57,288 nt of DNA from Candidatus Nitrosopumilus sp. (GCA_024644105.1 JAHELP010000002.1:1-57288), one strand, 5' to 3'; positions 7,606 through 16,032 are shown, counted from the stretch's first letter. Numbers and translations: made by a program. The notes: a model not told the origin generated them from the letters alone.

Positions 7606-8424
7606 TTGGAAGAAAAATTTGATCCATTAGTGGCAGAATGGTTGTCGTTTGTAAATAACCCAAACTTCAACTTGGTTGAAAAATGTTTAAAATTTTCACA
7701 GATTTTAGAATATCCAGATCTTGATGTAAATGATTATATCAATAAAATTAATCGAATTGGAAAATCGCTAAAAGAAACAATCAGTGATGTTAAAAATCCA
7801 ACATATCTTATTTCCATGTTAAATGAACATCTATTTGAAAAATTAGGATTCAGTGGAGATGATGATGATTACTATAATCCAAAAAACAATTTTTTAAATG
7901 AAGTAATTGATAAAAAAACAGGTCTTCCAATAACTATTTCAATTCTATATGTGGAAATTGCAAAGTTCATTGGTTTGGATTTAAAGATAGTAGGCTTTCC
8001 TAGTCATATTCTTGTAAAATACAATGAAGAGATGATTTTAGATCCATTTTATGATGGACGCTTACTAGATGTGGATGATTTACAAGACATTCTAGATGCA
8101 AATTATGGTGGACAGTTGGAATTTCAACCAGAATTTCTAGATGAGGTAAAATCAGAACAAATACTAATTAGATTAACTAGGAATTTGAAAAATTCCTATG
8201 TTCAATCATTTGTGTACGAAAAAGCATTAAGATGTGTCAACATGGTTTTAGCTATTGAACCTGAATCACCTGAAGACATTAGAGATAAAGGAATTTTGGA
8301 GGAAAGAATGCAAAATTCTGAAATTGCATTAAAATATTTGAATAAATATTTAGAAATTACCCCAAACGCAGAAGATGTAGATTTTATTTTAGAATTGATT
8401 AGAAGTATAAAGATAAAAAATTAA
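7606..8424 (+). CDS. SirB1-family transglutaminase-like protein with TPR tail
   Basis: This protein has 272 residues. The middle (FLNEVIDKKTGLPITISILY, GLDLKIVGFPSHILVKYNE, ILDPFYDGRLL) matches the SirB1/YchA family. That family is a transglutaminase-like fold in which GLPI and the later His segment mark the domain. The C-terminal about 70 residues form TPR-like helices (YEKALRCVNMVLAIEPESP, SEIALKYLNKYLEITPNAED). The usual catalytic Cys is not evident, as in most SirB1 members, so a binding rather than enzymatic role is likely. TTG 7606 follows the previous stop by 3 nt. The last 4 bases overlap a convergent small gene. Confidence 0.8.
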   Translation: MEEKFDPLVAEWLSFVNNPNFNLVEKCLKFSQILEYPDLDVNDYINKINRIGKSLKETISDVKNPTYLISMLNEHLFEKLGFSGDDDDYYNPKNNFLNEVIDKKTGLPITISILYVEIAKFIGLDLKIVGFPSHILVKYNEEMILDPFYDGRLLDVDDLQDILDANYGGQLEFQPEFLDEVKSEQILIRLTRNLKNSYVQSFVYEKALRCVNMVLAIEPESPEDIRDKGILEERMQNSEIALKYLNKYLEITPNAEDVDFILELIRSIKIKN

Positions 8425-8591
8425 TCAATTATAGAATCAACATCAGATCCTTTTTTGATCATTGAGATTTCATGACGTGCAATTTTGTTTCTTAATGCAC
8501 GTTTGAGAATATCAACTTCACTTCTGAGCAATGCAATTTCGTCTTCAAGTTTTGCAACTCTCTCATAGATGGTTTCAGCTTCTGAACTCAT
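8421..8591 (-). CDS. Small coiled-coil protein
   Basis: The product is 56 residues from ATG 8591 (MSSEAETIYERVAKLEDEIA, then LLRSEVDILKRALRNKIARH). It shows regular leucine/isoleucine heptads predicting a dimeric coiled coil, and a short acidic tail. It converges on the SirB1-type gene, and the TTAA at 8421-8424 supplies both stop codons. Clean heptads and a sensible start suggest a real gene. Function unknown; bZIP-like or prefoldin-like adaptors are possibilities only. Confidence 0.6.
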   Translation of the reverse strand: MSSEAETIYERVAKLEDEIALLRSEVDILKRALRNKIARHEISMIKKGSDVDSIID

Positions 8592-8665
8592 GATTATTTG
8601 TTTGAATAAAAATTGTCTTAAAAAGTTATGGGTAAATTTTTTGATGGTCAGGTTAGCTTTTTGAA

Positions 8666-8827
8666 CTATAATTCAAATTCTTGACGACATTTTTCACACT
8701 TTGCTCTCTCTTCTCCAGGTGAGCCAAGAATGAAAATTTTACCAATGGTTTTACAAATAGGACACATTCCAGTAGTGGCATTTTTTGGACCAGTACGAAT
8801 AATTTTTTGTGTTTTTCTTCGTCCCAT
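8666..8827 (-). CDS. Small basic zinc-ribbon protein
   Basis: The product is 53 residues from ATG 8827. A basic N-terminus (MGRRKTQKIIRTGPKN) is followed by CPIC and CEKC pairs about 20 residues apart. A TATA-like element (8850-8859) lies 27 nt upstream. The composition suggests binding to RNA or to a nucleic-acid complex, resembling small archaeal ribosome- or polymerase-associated zinc ribbons, but no family is recognised. It sits beside tRNA-Ser on the same strand. Confidence 0.65.
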   Translation of the reverse strand: MGRRKTQKIIRTGPKNATTGMCPICKTIGKIFILGSPGEERAKCEKCRQEFEL

Positions 8828-8865
8828 AAGAAAACTTTGCAAATCGGTCTATTAAGTTTTAATGG

Positions 8866-8949
8866 CGCGGGGAGAGGGATTTGAACCCACGAGTTCTTGC
8901 GAACATAGGATTAGCAATCCTACGCCCTACCAGGCTAGGCGACCCCCGC
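8866..8949 (-). tRNA. tRNA-Ser (anticodon GCT)
   Basis: This is a class II tRNA of 84 nt. The acceptor GCGGGGG pairs with TCCCCGC, with discriminator G. The anticodon stem TAGGA/TCCTA encloses TTGCTAA, so the anticodon is GCT, reading AGY serine codons. The long variable arm contains the hairpin GTTC-GCAA-GAAC, as expected for serine. The T-loop is TTCAAAT, and the T-stem has one U-U mismatch (GTGGG/CCCTC). CCA is encoded at 8865-8863, unlike in the other two tRNAs of this window. No intron. Confidence 0.95.
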
Positions 8950-9034
8950 ACAAATATGCCTAGAATTAATCTGTAAATAAGTCAAACTTTGTTAGGAAAT
9001 AATTGTAGCATCATCATGCATATAGGGCATTTTC

Positions 9035-9286
9035 ATGTTTTCAGATATGATTCAAGGGGCTCCAAAATACATCATGATTGCATTTTTTGCATTAGGTGCT
9101 TTGTTTGTAGGGTTTTCATTATGGGCATTATATCTTACAGATATTCCTCAAGAACAATTCCTAGAGGATCCTAGATTTGAAGAGGAGTATGTGAAATACT
9201 ATCAATGGAATATTCTATTTGGAAGTGCGGTGATAGGAATTGGATGGATTATTGCATTTCTTGGGCGTAAAATGTCACGCAGATAG
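9035..9286 (+). CDS. Small two-helix membrane protein
   Basis: This 83-residue protein has two hydrophobic segments (about 13-35, YIMIAFFALGALFVGFSLWAL, and 60-76, ILFGSAVIGIGWIIAFLG). They are separated by an acidic loop (IPQEQFLEDPRFEEEYVKYY), and the C-terminus is basic. Both ends probably lie on the same side. ATG 9035 is chosen; ATG 9047 is also possible. No recognised family or neighbouring partner. Confidence 0.6.
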   Translation: MFSDMIQGAPKYIMIAFFALGALFVGFSLWALYLTDIPQEQFLEDPRFEEEYVKYYQWNILFGSAVIGIGWIIAFLGRKMSRR

Positions 9287-9321
9287 AGATCACAAAAGTA
9301 TAGATTTTTCTGTAAATTAAT

Positions 9322-10068
9322 TCACTCGTCGTTAAATTGGCTATGATTATTAACAATTTCATCAATTGGAAGTCTTTTTCCACCGACAATTTTCAGATCC
9401 ACATGAACTTTTTTGTTTGAAATGGTAAGAATATTGTATGTATTCTCAAAATATCCACGAACCCGTTCAGATGTAGCGGTTCCTGCATTTACTACAGTAA
9501 GTGATCCAAAGTTCCATGCCCACGGTCTATGTTTATGTCCACACAAAACCACATCTACGTTAGAATCTAAAACAGTTCGAAGTACATCACCTGCATCAAC
9601 AACTGTTAACTGATCAGAACCAGTATCAGGTATTGCAATCAAGTGATGATGCATTGCAACAATCTTTACTTTGTCTTTGTATTTTTTCATCGTTCTCTCC
9701 AACCACAAATTTTGTCTATAACCTACTTCACCCTCATTTCTATCGGGTCTAGCAGTTCCTACGGTTACTAAAACTACATCATCATCTAATTCATTTACAG
9801 TTTCAAATGGAAAGAATTTTTTGAATAATAAATAGCCAGTATTCCTATAATCATGATTTCCACTAATAGTAATAATTTTTTTTGTTTTAAATTTGGCTAA
9901 AAGAGATTTACATTTTTCATATTCTTTCATCAACCCCTCATTAGTTAAATCGCCAGTAATTATAATGACATCAGGATTTAGTTCATTTACTTCATCAACC
10001 ATAAGATCAAATTTCTCTTGTAAAAATTGAGAACCAACATGTAGATCAGAGATTTGAACTATCTGCAT
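9322..10068 (-). CDS. Metallophosphoesterase (calcineurin-like)
   Basis: This protein has 248 residues. All five metal motifs of the calcineurin-like superfamily are present in order: QISDLHVGS at the N-terminus, VIIITGDLTNEG, ISGNHDYRNT, AMHHHLI, and CGHKHRPW. Such enzymes use two metal ions to cleave phosphomonoesters or phosphodiesters; the single-domain, cyclic-nucleotide-phosphodiesterase-like layout does not fix the substrate. An in-frame extension to 10167 exists, but motif I begins at the seventh residue from ATG 10068. That is usual for the family, so I use 10068. Confidence 0.88.
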   Translation of the reverse strand: MQIVQISDLHVGSQFLQEKFDLMVDEVNELNPDVIIITGDLTNEGLMKEYEKCKSLLAKFKTKKIITISGNHDYRNTGYLLFKKFFPFETVNELDDDVVLVTVGTARPDRNEGEVGYRQNLWLERTMKKYKDKVKIVAMHHHLIAIPDTGSDQLTVVDAGDVLRTVLDSNVDVVLCGHKHRPWAWNFGSLTVVNAGTATSERVRGYFENTYNILTISNKKVHVDLKIVGGKRLPIDEIVNNHSQFNDE

Positions 10069-10179
10069 TTTAATTATATTTCTCAAATAAGGTATTAAAT
10101 CATCTCTATAGAAATTATGTAGATGTAATTTCAAATTCAAGGTAGGATTAAATAATAAACATAGCAAATTCTTGCAGTT

Positions 10180-11211
10180 TTGAGTAAAAAAGCAGCAGTC
10201 ATGAAGGGGGATGGTATCGGACCAGAAGTTGTTGATTCAATGCTAAAAGTGCTAAAGGAATGTAATTTTCAATCAGAAATTATTCAATGTGAGGCAGGAT
10301 CAGAGCAATGGGAGAAAAATGGTAGAAAAGATGCATCATACATTCCTGATTCAACCATGAAAATATTAGAAGAATCAGATTGCTGTTTCAAGGGGCCAAC
10401 TACAACAATACCAGTACCTGGGGCACCAAGAAGTGTAGCAGTCACATTAAGACAAAAATTTGATCTTTATGCAAATATCAGACCAACTAAAACTTATGAT
10501 AGATTAACACCAAATAGAAAACTCGATTGTGTATGTTTCAGAGAAGCAACTGAGGGGCTCTATACTGGTGTAGAGGCAAAAATTACAGATGATGCAGCAA
10601 TTGCAATTAGAAAAATTACACGACAAGGAAGTAGAAGATTAGTTAATTCAGCAGTAGATTGGGCAAACAAATTCAACATGAAAAAAATGGTTGCAATTAC
10701 AAAAAGAAATATTCTAAAACAGACTGATGGTATTTTCTGGGATGAAACCCAAAAAGCAGTTGAGGGAACTGGAATTGAATTATCTGAAATTTACATAGAC
10801 AACATGGCACAGCAGATGGTAATTGCAACTGAGCAGTTTGATGGTGCGGTATTGGTAAGTACCAATTTATTTATGGATATTATTTCTGAACTTGCATCAG
10901 CTCTCGTGGGTTCAATTGGATTAATCTATTCTGCAAATATTGGAGACAATTATGCAATGTTTGAAGCAGCACATGGTAGTGCACCTCAATTTGCAGGACA
11001 AAACAAAGTTAATCCAACTGCTACTGTCCTATCAGGTGCTTGGATGGCAGACTATATGGGAGAAAGACAAGTCAGAGATGCAATCTTTGCAGCAACTGAA
11101 AAAGTAATCAATGAAGGAAAAGCAGTAACATGGGATATTGGTGGAAATGCAACAACCACTCAGATGACCGATGCAATTATCACATATGCAAAAGAAAATC
11201 TAAGAAAATAA
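10180..11211 (+). CDS. Isocitrate/isopropylmalate dehydrogenase family enzyme, probably isocitrate dehydrogenase
   Basis: This protein has 343 residues. It has the beta-decarboxylating dehydrogenase hallmarks: N-terminal GDGIGPEVVDS, substrate-arginine region LRQKFDLYANIRPTKTY, FREATEGLYTGVE, the lysine region KRNILKQTDGIFW, and C-terminal NIGDNYAMFEAAHGSAPQFAGQ. Family members oxidise isocitrate, isopropylmalate or homoisocitrate with NAD(P). In thaumarchaea a protein like this usually serves as isocitrate dehydrogenase, but substrate cannot be proved from sequence alone. TTG 10180 lies about 26-28 nt after TATA-like AAATAATAA. It is transcribed divergently from the phosphoesterase. Confidence 0.85.
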   Translation: MSKKAAVMKGDGIGPEVVDSMLKVLKECNFQSEIIQCEAGSEQWEKNGRKDASYIPDSTMKILEESDCCFKGPTTTIPVPGAPRSVAVTLRQKFDLYANIRPTKTYDRLTPNRKLDCVCFREATEGLYTGVEAKITDDAAIAIRKITRQGSRRLVNSAVDWANKFNMKKMVAITKRNILKQTDGIFWDETQKAVEGTGIELSEIYIDNMAQQMVIATEQFDGAVLVSTNLFMDIISELASALVGSIGLIYSANIGDNYAMFEAAHGSAPQFAGQNKVNPTATVLSGAWMADYMGERQVRDAIFAATEKVINEGKAVTWDIGGNATTTQMTDAIITYAKENLRK

Positions 11212-11745
11212 TTAAAATATAGATTCTACAAGAATCAACTCTTCAAAGAAAAGTTTCTTCTTTGCGATAATTCGGGTTTTCAAGCCTAATTTTTGAGCAT
11301 AATTGATTAGTTTTTGATAATTTGATAACGATGAGGTAACAAAAACAAATTTTCCATTTTCATCCATGTTTTCAATAATAGAATCAAATATTTTTTTAGG
11401 AATTTCAAATCCTTCCTCACCTCCGTCGGTTGCAATATCTATAATTTCATCAGTTGCAAGATAAGGTAAATTACATACAATAAAATCAAATTTTATTTTA
11501 ATGGCATCAGAGCCATTGCAGCAAATCAAATTTTCAGTTTTGTAAGTTTGTTTTTTTAAAACATCAAAATTAATATCAGTACCAACAACAAATGAAAAGT
11601 TTTCAGACAAAAGTTTTGTCAGATATCCAGAACCACTTCCAACATCTAAAGCAAAATTACCTTTCTCATTCTCAATATTTTCAACTATAAAGAAAGTATC
11701 CTCAGAAGGAGGATACTCATCATTTTTCAAGTATTTTGTTTGCAA
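11212..11745 (-). CDS. HemK/Mtq2-like protein glutamine methyltransferase
   Basis: This protein has 177 residues. It begins with YPPSEDTFFIVENI, a segment typical of archaeal and eukaryotic HemK2/Mtq2. The SAM-binding motif is ALDVGSGSGYLTKLLSE. The catalytic motif reads CNLPYLA, where most family members have NPPY. The family methylates the glutamine of the GGQ motif of release factor 1 and is commonly partnered by Trm112. The start overlaps the end of ksgA by 26 nt, making it the last gene of the rpl21e-rpoF-DUF655-ksgA operon. Confidence 0.8.
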   Translation of the reverse strand: MQTKYLKNDEYPPSEDTFFIVENIENEKGNFALDVGSGSGYLTKLLSENFSFVVGTDINFDVLKKQTYKTENLICCNGSDAIKIKFDFIVCNLPYLATDEIIDIATDGGEEGFEIPKKIFDSIIENMDENGKFVFVTSSLSNYQKLINYAQKLGLKTRIIAKKKLFFEELILVESIF

Positions 11746-12427
11746 GATTAATTATTTCATCTCCTGAAAGATCATCTACACGTTTATCAATAATTGACTC
11801 TTTATTGAATTGTTTTAAAATATTTTTAACCGTTTTTCTCCTATATGAAAAAATTTTGTTGATTGTTTGAATTTGATCTTTTTTTAGATTATTTTTTTTA
11901 ACGATTTTTAGAATTATAGAATCAATTTTTGGTGGAGGAGTAAAATTGTTTTTTCCTACTTTTGATATAAGAGTAATTTCAAACGCATTAGTTGCAATAA
12001 TGCTAATAGCTTTTCGCTGTTTGGATGATTCTGCAAGTAGTTTATCACCAAATTCTTTTTGAACCATGATTACACCATGAGAAAAAGAGGTTTGAGCCAG
12101 CCACTCAATTGCATCTTTGCTTCTAGAATACGGGAGATTTGATACAAAAATAGTAAAAACATCTTTTGTTTTAAAGCCATCACCAGATTTTAAGACTAAA
12201 TTATCAATGCCAGAGAATTTGGATTTTGCATCTTTAACTAACATTTCATCTAAATCAATTGAGATAACTTTCTTGGCTTTTTGGCACAAAAGAGGGGTTA
12301 AAATTCCCTGACCAATTCCAATCTCAAATACAACATCATTTTTTGTAATTTTTGCCTCTGAAACAATGGATTTTGCTATAGAATTAGAGTTCAGAAAGTG
12401 TTGCCCAAGTTTTTTTCTTTTTATCAT
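11720..12427 (-). CDS. ksgA: 16S rRNA adenine dimethyltransferase KsgA/Dim1
   Basis: This protein has 235 residues. It starts with KKLGQHFLNSNSIAKSI, the family N-terminus, then the SAM motif VFEIGIGQGILTPLL, ISIDLDEMLV and catalytic SNLPYSRSKDAIEWL. C-terminal helices carry FSYRRKTVKNIL. The enzyme dimethylates two adjacent adenosines in helix 45 of 16S rRNA late in small-subunit assembly. At 235 residues it is shorter than the usual 260-280. The start overlaps the DUF655 gene by 4 nt. Confidence 0.93.
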   Translation of the reverse strand: MIKRKKLGQHFLNSNSIAKSIVSEAKITKNDVVFEIGIGQGILTPLLCQKAKKVISIDLDEMLVKDAKSKFSGIDNLVLKSGDGFKTKDVFTIFVSNLPYSRSKDAIEWLAQTSFSHGVIMVQKEFGDKLLAESSKQRKAISIIATNAFEITLISKVGKNNFTPPPKIDSIILKIVKKNNLKKDQIQTINKIFSYRRKTVKNILKQFNKESIIDKRVDDLSGDEIINLANKILEK

Positions 12428-12990
12428 CTCTTAACAAAGAGATTCATTCTACTTTCGCCTGAAATTTCATCCATAATTCGTTCAGAAATGTGTTTAATTG
12501 GTTCCTTAAATCCAACACGATCTTGTAAATCTTGATAGCTTTCAAATTTTTTCTTTTCTCTTTCTTCAAGCATAGTCTTCATGTAGGTTTTTCCAATTCC
12601 AGGAATTAATTCAAGTGCATGAATTCTAGGTGTTAGTGGTTGTGCATTGTTTAGGTATGCAACAAATTTTGATTCATTTTCAGTGACAATTGTTTCTATC
12701 ACTGAATCCAATTCACTTTGAGCAGATGATGAAATTTTATCATATTCCATTTTTCCTAAAACAGATAAAACTTTAGTTCTCCCTTCTTTTCCGATATAGA
12801 TTTTTTCTCCAATCTCAAATGTAGAATTGGGAATTCCTAGTACTTCTAACAAAGTAAGTCTATCTTCGCCAATAGCTGTAATAATAATTCCATCTCTACC
12901 TCTAACAGTAGATGATTTTCCTCTAGCATTGAAATCTAAAACATATGCATGCTCCTCATACTTTCGAGGTGGGGGTTGTGCCCTATACAA
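12424..12990 (-). CDS. DUF655 family protein
   Basis: This protein has 188 residues. An N-terminal beta-rich half (HAYVLDFNARGKSSTVRGRD) is followed by a C-terminal helix-hairpin-helix-like element (LELIPGIGKTYMKTMLEERE). This is the archaeal DUF655 arrangement. The gene lies between rpoF and ksgA, the conserved archaeal order, which points to a role in RNA or ribosome biology. Overlaps with ksgA and tight spacing to rpoF show an operon. The molecular function is not established to my knowledge. Confidence 0.85.
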   Translation of the reverse strand: MYRAQPPPRKYEEHAYVLDFNARGKSSTVRGRDGIIITAIGEDRLTLLEVLGIPNSTFEIGEKIYIGKEGRTKVLSVLGKMEYDKISSSAQSELDSVIETIVTENESKFVAYLNNAQPLTPRIHALELIPGIGKTYMKTMLEEREKKKFESYQDLQDRVGFKEPIKHISERIMDEISGESRMNLFVKR

Positions 12991-13010
12991 AATTGATTAC
13001 TCCTAAAAAC

Positions 13011-13337
13011 TTACGAATGCTCCTTGATTATCTTGAGCATTTTTTCTAGGGTTTCAGCAAGAATTAATTTTTTCCAACCAAAGGTGAAAGAACGTAACTC
13101 AGCCAAACTTGTAGGTCTAATGTTTACTATTTCTACAGCTTCATCTTCTGTTAATTCACATTCTTTGATGAGTTGTTTTTTCATTTCTTTTGCATCTTTT
13201 GATTCAGTTGTTACAAATTTTGAAACATAATCATAGGTCCAACGTTGAATTTGATCCATTTGTTCAACATCAACTTTACCTAAAATTTCTTTAACTTCTG
13301 AAAGAGAAATAGCTTGTTTCTTTTTTACTTCTTCCAT
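13011..13337 (-). CDS. rpoF: DNA-directed RNA polymerase subunit F (Rpo4/Rpb4)
   Basis: This protein has 108 residues. The HRDC-like helical subunit reads AISLSEVKEILGKV, RWTYDYVSKFVT, LTEDEAVEIVNIRPTSLAELR, and ends with a lysine-rich helix. NIRP is the archaeal RpoF/Rpb4 signature; the protein pairs with RpoE (Rpb7) as the polymerase stalk. ATG 13337 is chosen, one base after the L21e stop. A GTG at 13346 in frame would overlap L21e by 8 nt. It sits downstream of rpl21e, as in many archaea. Confidence 0.9.
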   Translation of the reverse strand: MEEVKKKQAISLSEVKEILGKVDVEQMDQIQRWTYDYVSKFVTTESKDAKEMKKQLIKECELTEDEAVEIVNIRPTSLAELRSFTFGWKKLILAETLEKMLKIIKEHS

Positions 13338-13338
13338 A

Positions 13339-13638
13339 TTATACACCGAATGGTTTAATGTGATCCAATCTAGTGATTAAGGTTTTCGATTTTTCACCTA
13401 ATTTTACATCTAGTGTGATTGCTCTTCTACCAACATTTGTAATGACACCTACTTTGCCGTGGTATCTTCTATGTGGTAATCCTTTATGCTGTCTTGGATC
13501 AATAATGACAAGTGCTTGTTGTCCTTCTTGGTATTCACGTAACAAAAATGAGACTCCTCTAGGTGCCTTTTTCTTCATTACAGATCTAGATTTATGCTTA
13601 AATCCGTGTGAACGACCACTTGACTTCTTAGTTGCCAT
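13339..13638 (-). CDS. rpl21e: Large ribosomal subunit protein L21e (eL21)
   Basis: This protein has 99 residues and is highly basic. It has SHGFKHKSRSVM near the start and HKGLPHRRYHGKVGVITNVGR, the KOW-like core of eL21, followed by KSKTLITRLDHIKPFGV. It begins the operon rpl21e-rpoF-DUF655-ksgA-hemK-like. A TATA-like CTTAAAATAG (13662-13671) lies 28 nt before ATG 13638. Confidence 0.95.
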   Translation of the reverse strand: MATKKSSGRSHGFKHKSRSVMKKKAPRGVSFLLREYQEGQQALVIIDPRQHKGLPHRRYHGKVGVITNVGRRAITLDVKLGEKSKTLITRLDHIKPFGV

Positions 13639-13694
13639 GAGTGTAAAACCTTGAAAAGCCCTATTTTAAGACTTAGAACAAGAATCCTTGGAAT

Positions 13695-14750
13695 TTATCC
13701 AATAAGATCGGTTCTTAGCTGTCCACATGCAGCAGATATTTCAGTTCCTTTTTCAATTCTAATTGTACAGTTAATCCCTGCCTTAGTTAGAATCCGTTCA
13801 AATTCTAGTACATTTTCTTCTGATGGACGTTTAAAATCACCTGCAGTTGGATTGATTGGAATCAAATTCACATGGGAGCCATTACCTTTCAAAAGAATAG
13901 CCAATTCGTTTGCAATTTCAGGAGAGTCGTTTATTCCAGCCATTAATGCGTACTCAAAAGTTACACGACGACCTGTTTTTTTAAAATAATTTCTACCCAT
14001 TTCAATAATTTCTTCTACTGAATTAGGAGTGGCAGTAGGAACCAATTTTTTTCTTAATCCATTGTTTGGAGCATGTAAAGAAATTGCCAAACCTATCTGG
14101 AGATTTTCTTCAGCAAGTTTCTCAATTCCTGATCTAATACCAATTGTAGAAATTGTGATATGTCTTTGACCCAAACCAAATCCTCTATCATGAGTTAAAA
14201 TTTTAACAGCTCTAATCATTTCATCATAATTTGCCATAGGTTCACCCATACCCATAAAAACTAAATTTGTTACATGCTCACCCCTTTGCTGTAATATTTC
14301 TGCAAAGTGAATAACTTGGGATACAATCTGTTCAGCTTTCAAGTTTGTTTCAAAACCCATTTGTCCAGTTGCACAAAATACACATCCCATTGCACAACCA
14401 ATTTGAGTTGAAACACAAATAGTAGAACGTGGATGACCGCCAATTTTAGAAGGATCATATTGCATTAGAACAGTTTCTACAGAGTTGTTATCACTTAGAT
14501 TGAGTAAAAGTTTTGTAGTATCTCCATCTTCGCTGACAACACGATGAGTTTCTTTTGCTGAACCAATTGTATATCCTGCTGCAATCAATTCTTCTCTTAA
14601 TTTTTTAGGAAGTTGTGGGATGTCATTAAGATCTTTTGGGAATTTATAATATAATGGAAGTAAAATTTGATCTGCCCGATATCTCGGATAACCCATATCA
14701 ATTACAAGTTCTTCCATCTCTTCTGGAAGTAATCTATAAAGATCTGTCAT
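13695..14750 (-). CDS. rlmN: RlmN-type dual-specificity rRNA/tRNA adenine-C2 methyltransferase (radical SAM)
   Basis: This protein has 351 residues. The N-terminal helical domain (YPRYRADQILLPLYYKFP) is followed by CVSTQIGCAMGCVFCATGQM, which carries the radical-SAM CxxxCxxC cysteines at about residues 119, 123 and 126. Then come NLVFMGMGEPMANYD and the C-terminal ISAACGQL, holding the cysteine that RlmN methylates during catalysis. The enzyme makes m2A2503 in 23S rRNA and, in bacteria, m2A37 in tRNA. It is mainly bacterial, so transfer into this lineage is likely. It has its own TATA box about 29 nt upstream of ATG 14750. Confidence 0.93.
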   Translation of the reverse strand: MTDLYRLLPEEMEELVIDMGYPRYRADQILLPLYYKFPKDLNDIPQLPKKLREELIAAGYTIGSAKETHRVVSEDGDTTKLLLNLSDNNSVETVLMQYDPSKIGGHPRSTICVSTQIGCAMGCVFCATGQMGFETNLKAEQIVSQVIHFAEILQQRGEHVTNLVFMGMGEPMANYDEMIRAVKILTHDRGFGLGQRHITISTIGIRSGIEKLAEENLQIGLAISLHAPNNGLRKKLVPTATPNSVEEIIEMGRNYFKKTGRRVTFEYALMAGINDSPEIANELAILLKGNGSHVNLIPINPTAGDFKRPSEENVLEFERILTKAGINCTIRIEKGTEISAACGQLRTDLIG

Positions 14751-14844
14751 GATGTATTACAGATTCACAAATGGCATATTTTATAATTTAGTGATTTAAT
14801 GAAAGAAAACCAAAAAGAGTAAAAATTAGGAGAAAAGAAGGAGA

Positions 14845-16032
14845 TTACTCTTCTACAGGTTTTGAATCATCTGATTCAGTTTCTACAGTAGCCTCTACCT
14901 CAGGTGTCTCTACAGTAGCCTCTACCTCAGGTGTCTCTACAGTAGCCTCTACCTCAGGTGTCTCTACAGTAGCCTCTACCTCAGGTGTCTCTACAGTAGC
15001 CTCTACCTTAGGCTCCTTTGCCTTTTTGGCAGTTGCTTTTTTTGTAGTCTTTTTCGTCTTTTTCTCAGCTTCTTCAGGATCTATGACACCTGCATCTCCA
15101 AGAGCAAAGATTACTTCCTCTTCAGGATGATGAGGACTGTCCACCATTCTAGCAATTCGTTTCTTACCTGATTTTTTAAAGTAGATTCTATAGGTACTTG
15201 TATGTGCAACTACATTTCCACCGATTGGACGAGTTGGATCACCAAAGAAGACATCAGGAGATGCCATAACTTGGTTTGTTGCAATTGCAGCACAATTGTA
15301 TGTTTCTGCAATTCTTGACAACAAATGAACAAAGTGATTTAGTTTTTGTTGTCTTACAGACAGTGTTCCTCTTCCAAGATATTCAGCACGGAACAATCCA
15401 ACTGCAGAATCAGCAACAATTAGTTTAACATTGTTTTCTTCAATTACAGGACCGGCTTCTTCTAAAATTAATACTTGGTGTGCACTGTTATATGCACGAG
15501 CTACTATGATATTATCTAAAACTTTTTCAGGATCCATATCATGTGCTTGTGCAATAGATACAATTCTTTCAGGTCTGAAAGTGTTTTCAGTGTCAATGTA
15601 TAAGACAGAACCTTCAAGACCGCCTTCTTCTTTACTTTTTTGAACCATCACAGACATTGTATGTGCAAATTGTGTTTTACCACAACCAAACTCTCCATAA
15701 ACTTCTGTTAGGGCTTGAGTTTCAATACCACCATCAAACAGAGTGTCAAGACAATTAGTACCAGTGGTAATTTTACCAATACTTTGTCTATACTTGTAAA
15801 TTTCACTTGCACTGACAAAATCTTTGGCAATTAATCCACCTTCAACAAGATGTTGTCGGGCTTTATTGACAATTTTCTCTGCAGTATCCTTTTCCATTCC
15901 AGTAATTTCTGCAATTTCTACAGGACCTCTAACGATGAGATCCATGACGTTGTGGACACCTGCATCGGATAATTTTCTTGTAGTTACAGGACCTACGCCC
16001 TCTAAACTATCTAATCTTAAATCTTCTACCAT
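14845..16032 (-). CDS. radA: DNA repair and recombination protein RadA with repetitive acidic tail
   Basis: This protein has 395 residues. The N-terminal helix-hairpin-helix domain (LEGVGPVTTRKLSDAGV, ITGMEKDTAEKI) is followed by a RecA/Rad51 core with Walker A GEFGCGKTQ (113-121), FRPERIVSIAQAH, Walker B VKLIVADSA and LSVRQQKLNHFVHLL. The core ends near residue 325. After it comes a Lys-rich stretch, then five near-identical copies of VEATVETPE, an acidic tail most RadA proteins lack. RadA forms filaments for strand exchange. ATG 16032 lies 27 nt after TATA box CTTATAAAG, and an inverted repeat covers the start. Confidence 0.95.
   Translation of the reverse strand: MVEDLRLDSLEGVGPVTTRKLSDAGVHNVMDLIVRGPVEIAEITGMEKDTAEKIVNKARQHLVEGGLIAKDFVSASEIYKYRQSIGKITTGTNCLDTLFDGGIETQALTEVYGEFGCGKTQFAHTMSVMVQKSKEEGGLEGSVLYIDTENTFRPERIVSIAQAHDMDPEKVLDNIIVARAYNSAHQVLILEEAGPVIEENNVKLIVADSAVGLFRAEYLGRGTLSVRQQKLNHFVHLLSRIAETYNCAAIATNQVMASPDVFFGDPTRPIGGNVVAHTSTYRIYFKKSGKKRIARMVDSPHHPEEEVIFALGDAGVIDPEEAEKKTKKTTKKATAKKAKEPKVEATVETPEVEATVETPEVEATVETPEVEATVETPEVEATVETESDDSKPVEE
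14882..15010 (-). repeat. 27-bp in-frame tandem repeats in the radA tail
   Basis: Four perfect 27-bp units at 14891-14917, 14918-14944, 14945-14971 and 14972-14998, with partial units on both sides, encode VEATVETPE. Identical codons in every copy indicate recent expansion by slippage or unequal exchange. Confidence 0.9.

Noticed and set aside
8989-9174. Alternative frame overlapping the small membrane gene at 9035
   Set aside because: His/Arg-rich with no fold pattern, whereas the 9035 frame gives two clear membrane helices.
9322-10167. Longer start for the phosphoesterase at 10167
   Set aside because: The extra 33 residues have no family match, and the first metal motif sits close to Met at 10068.
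14882-15010. Possible CRISPR array
   Set aside because: Units are 27 bp directly abutting with no spacers, in frame inside radA; they are coding tandem repeats.
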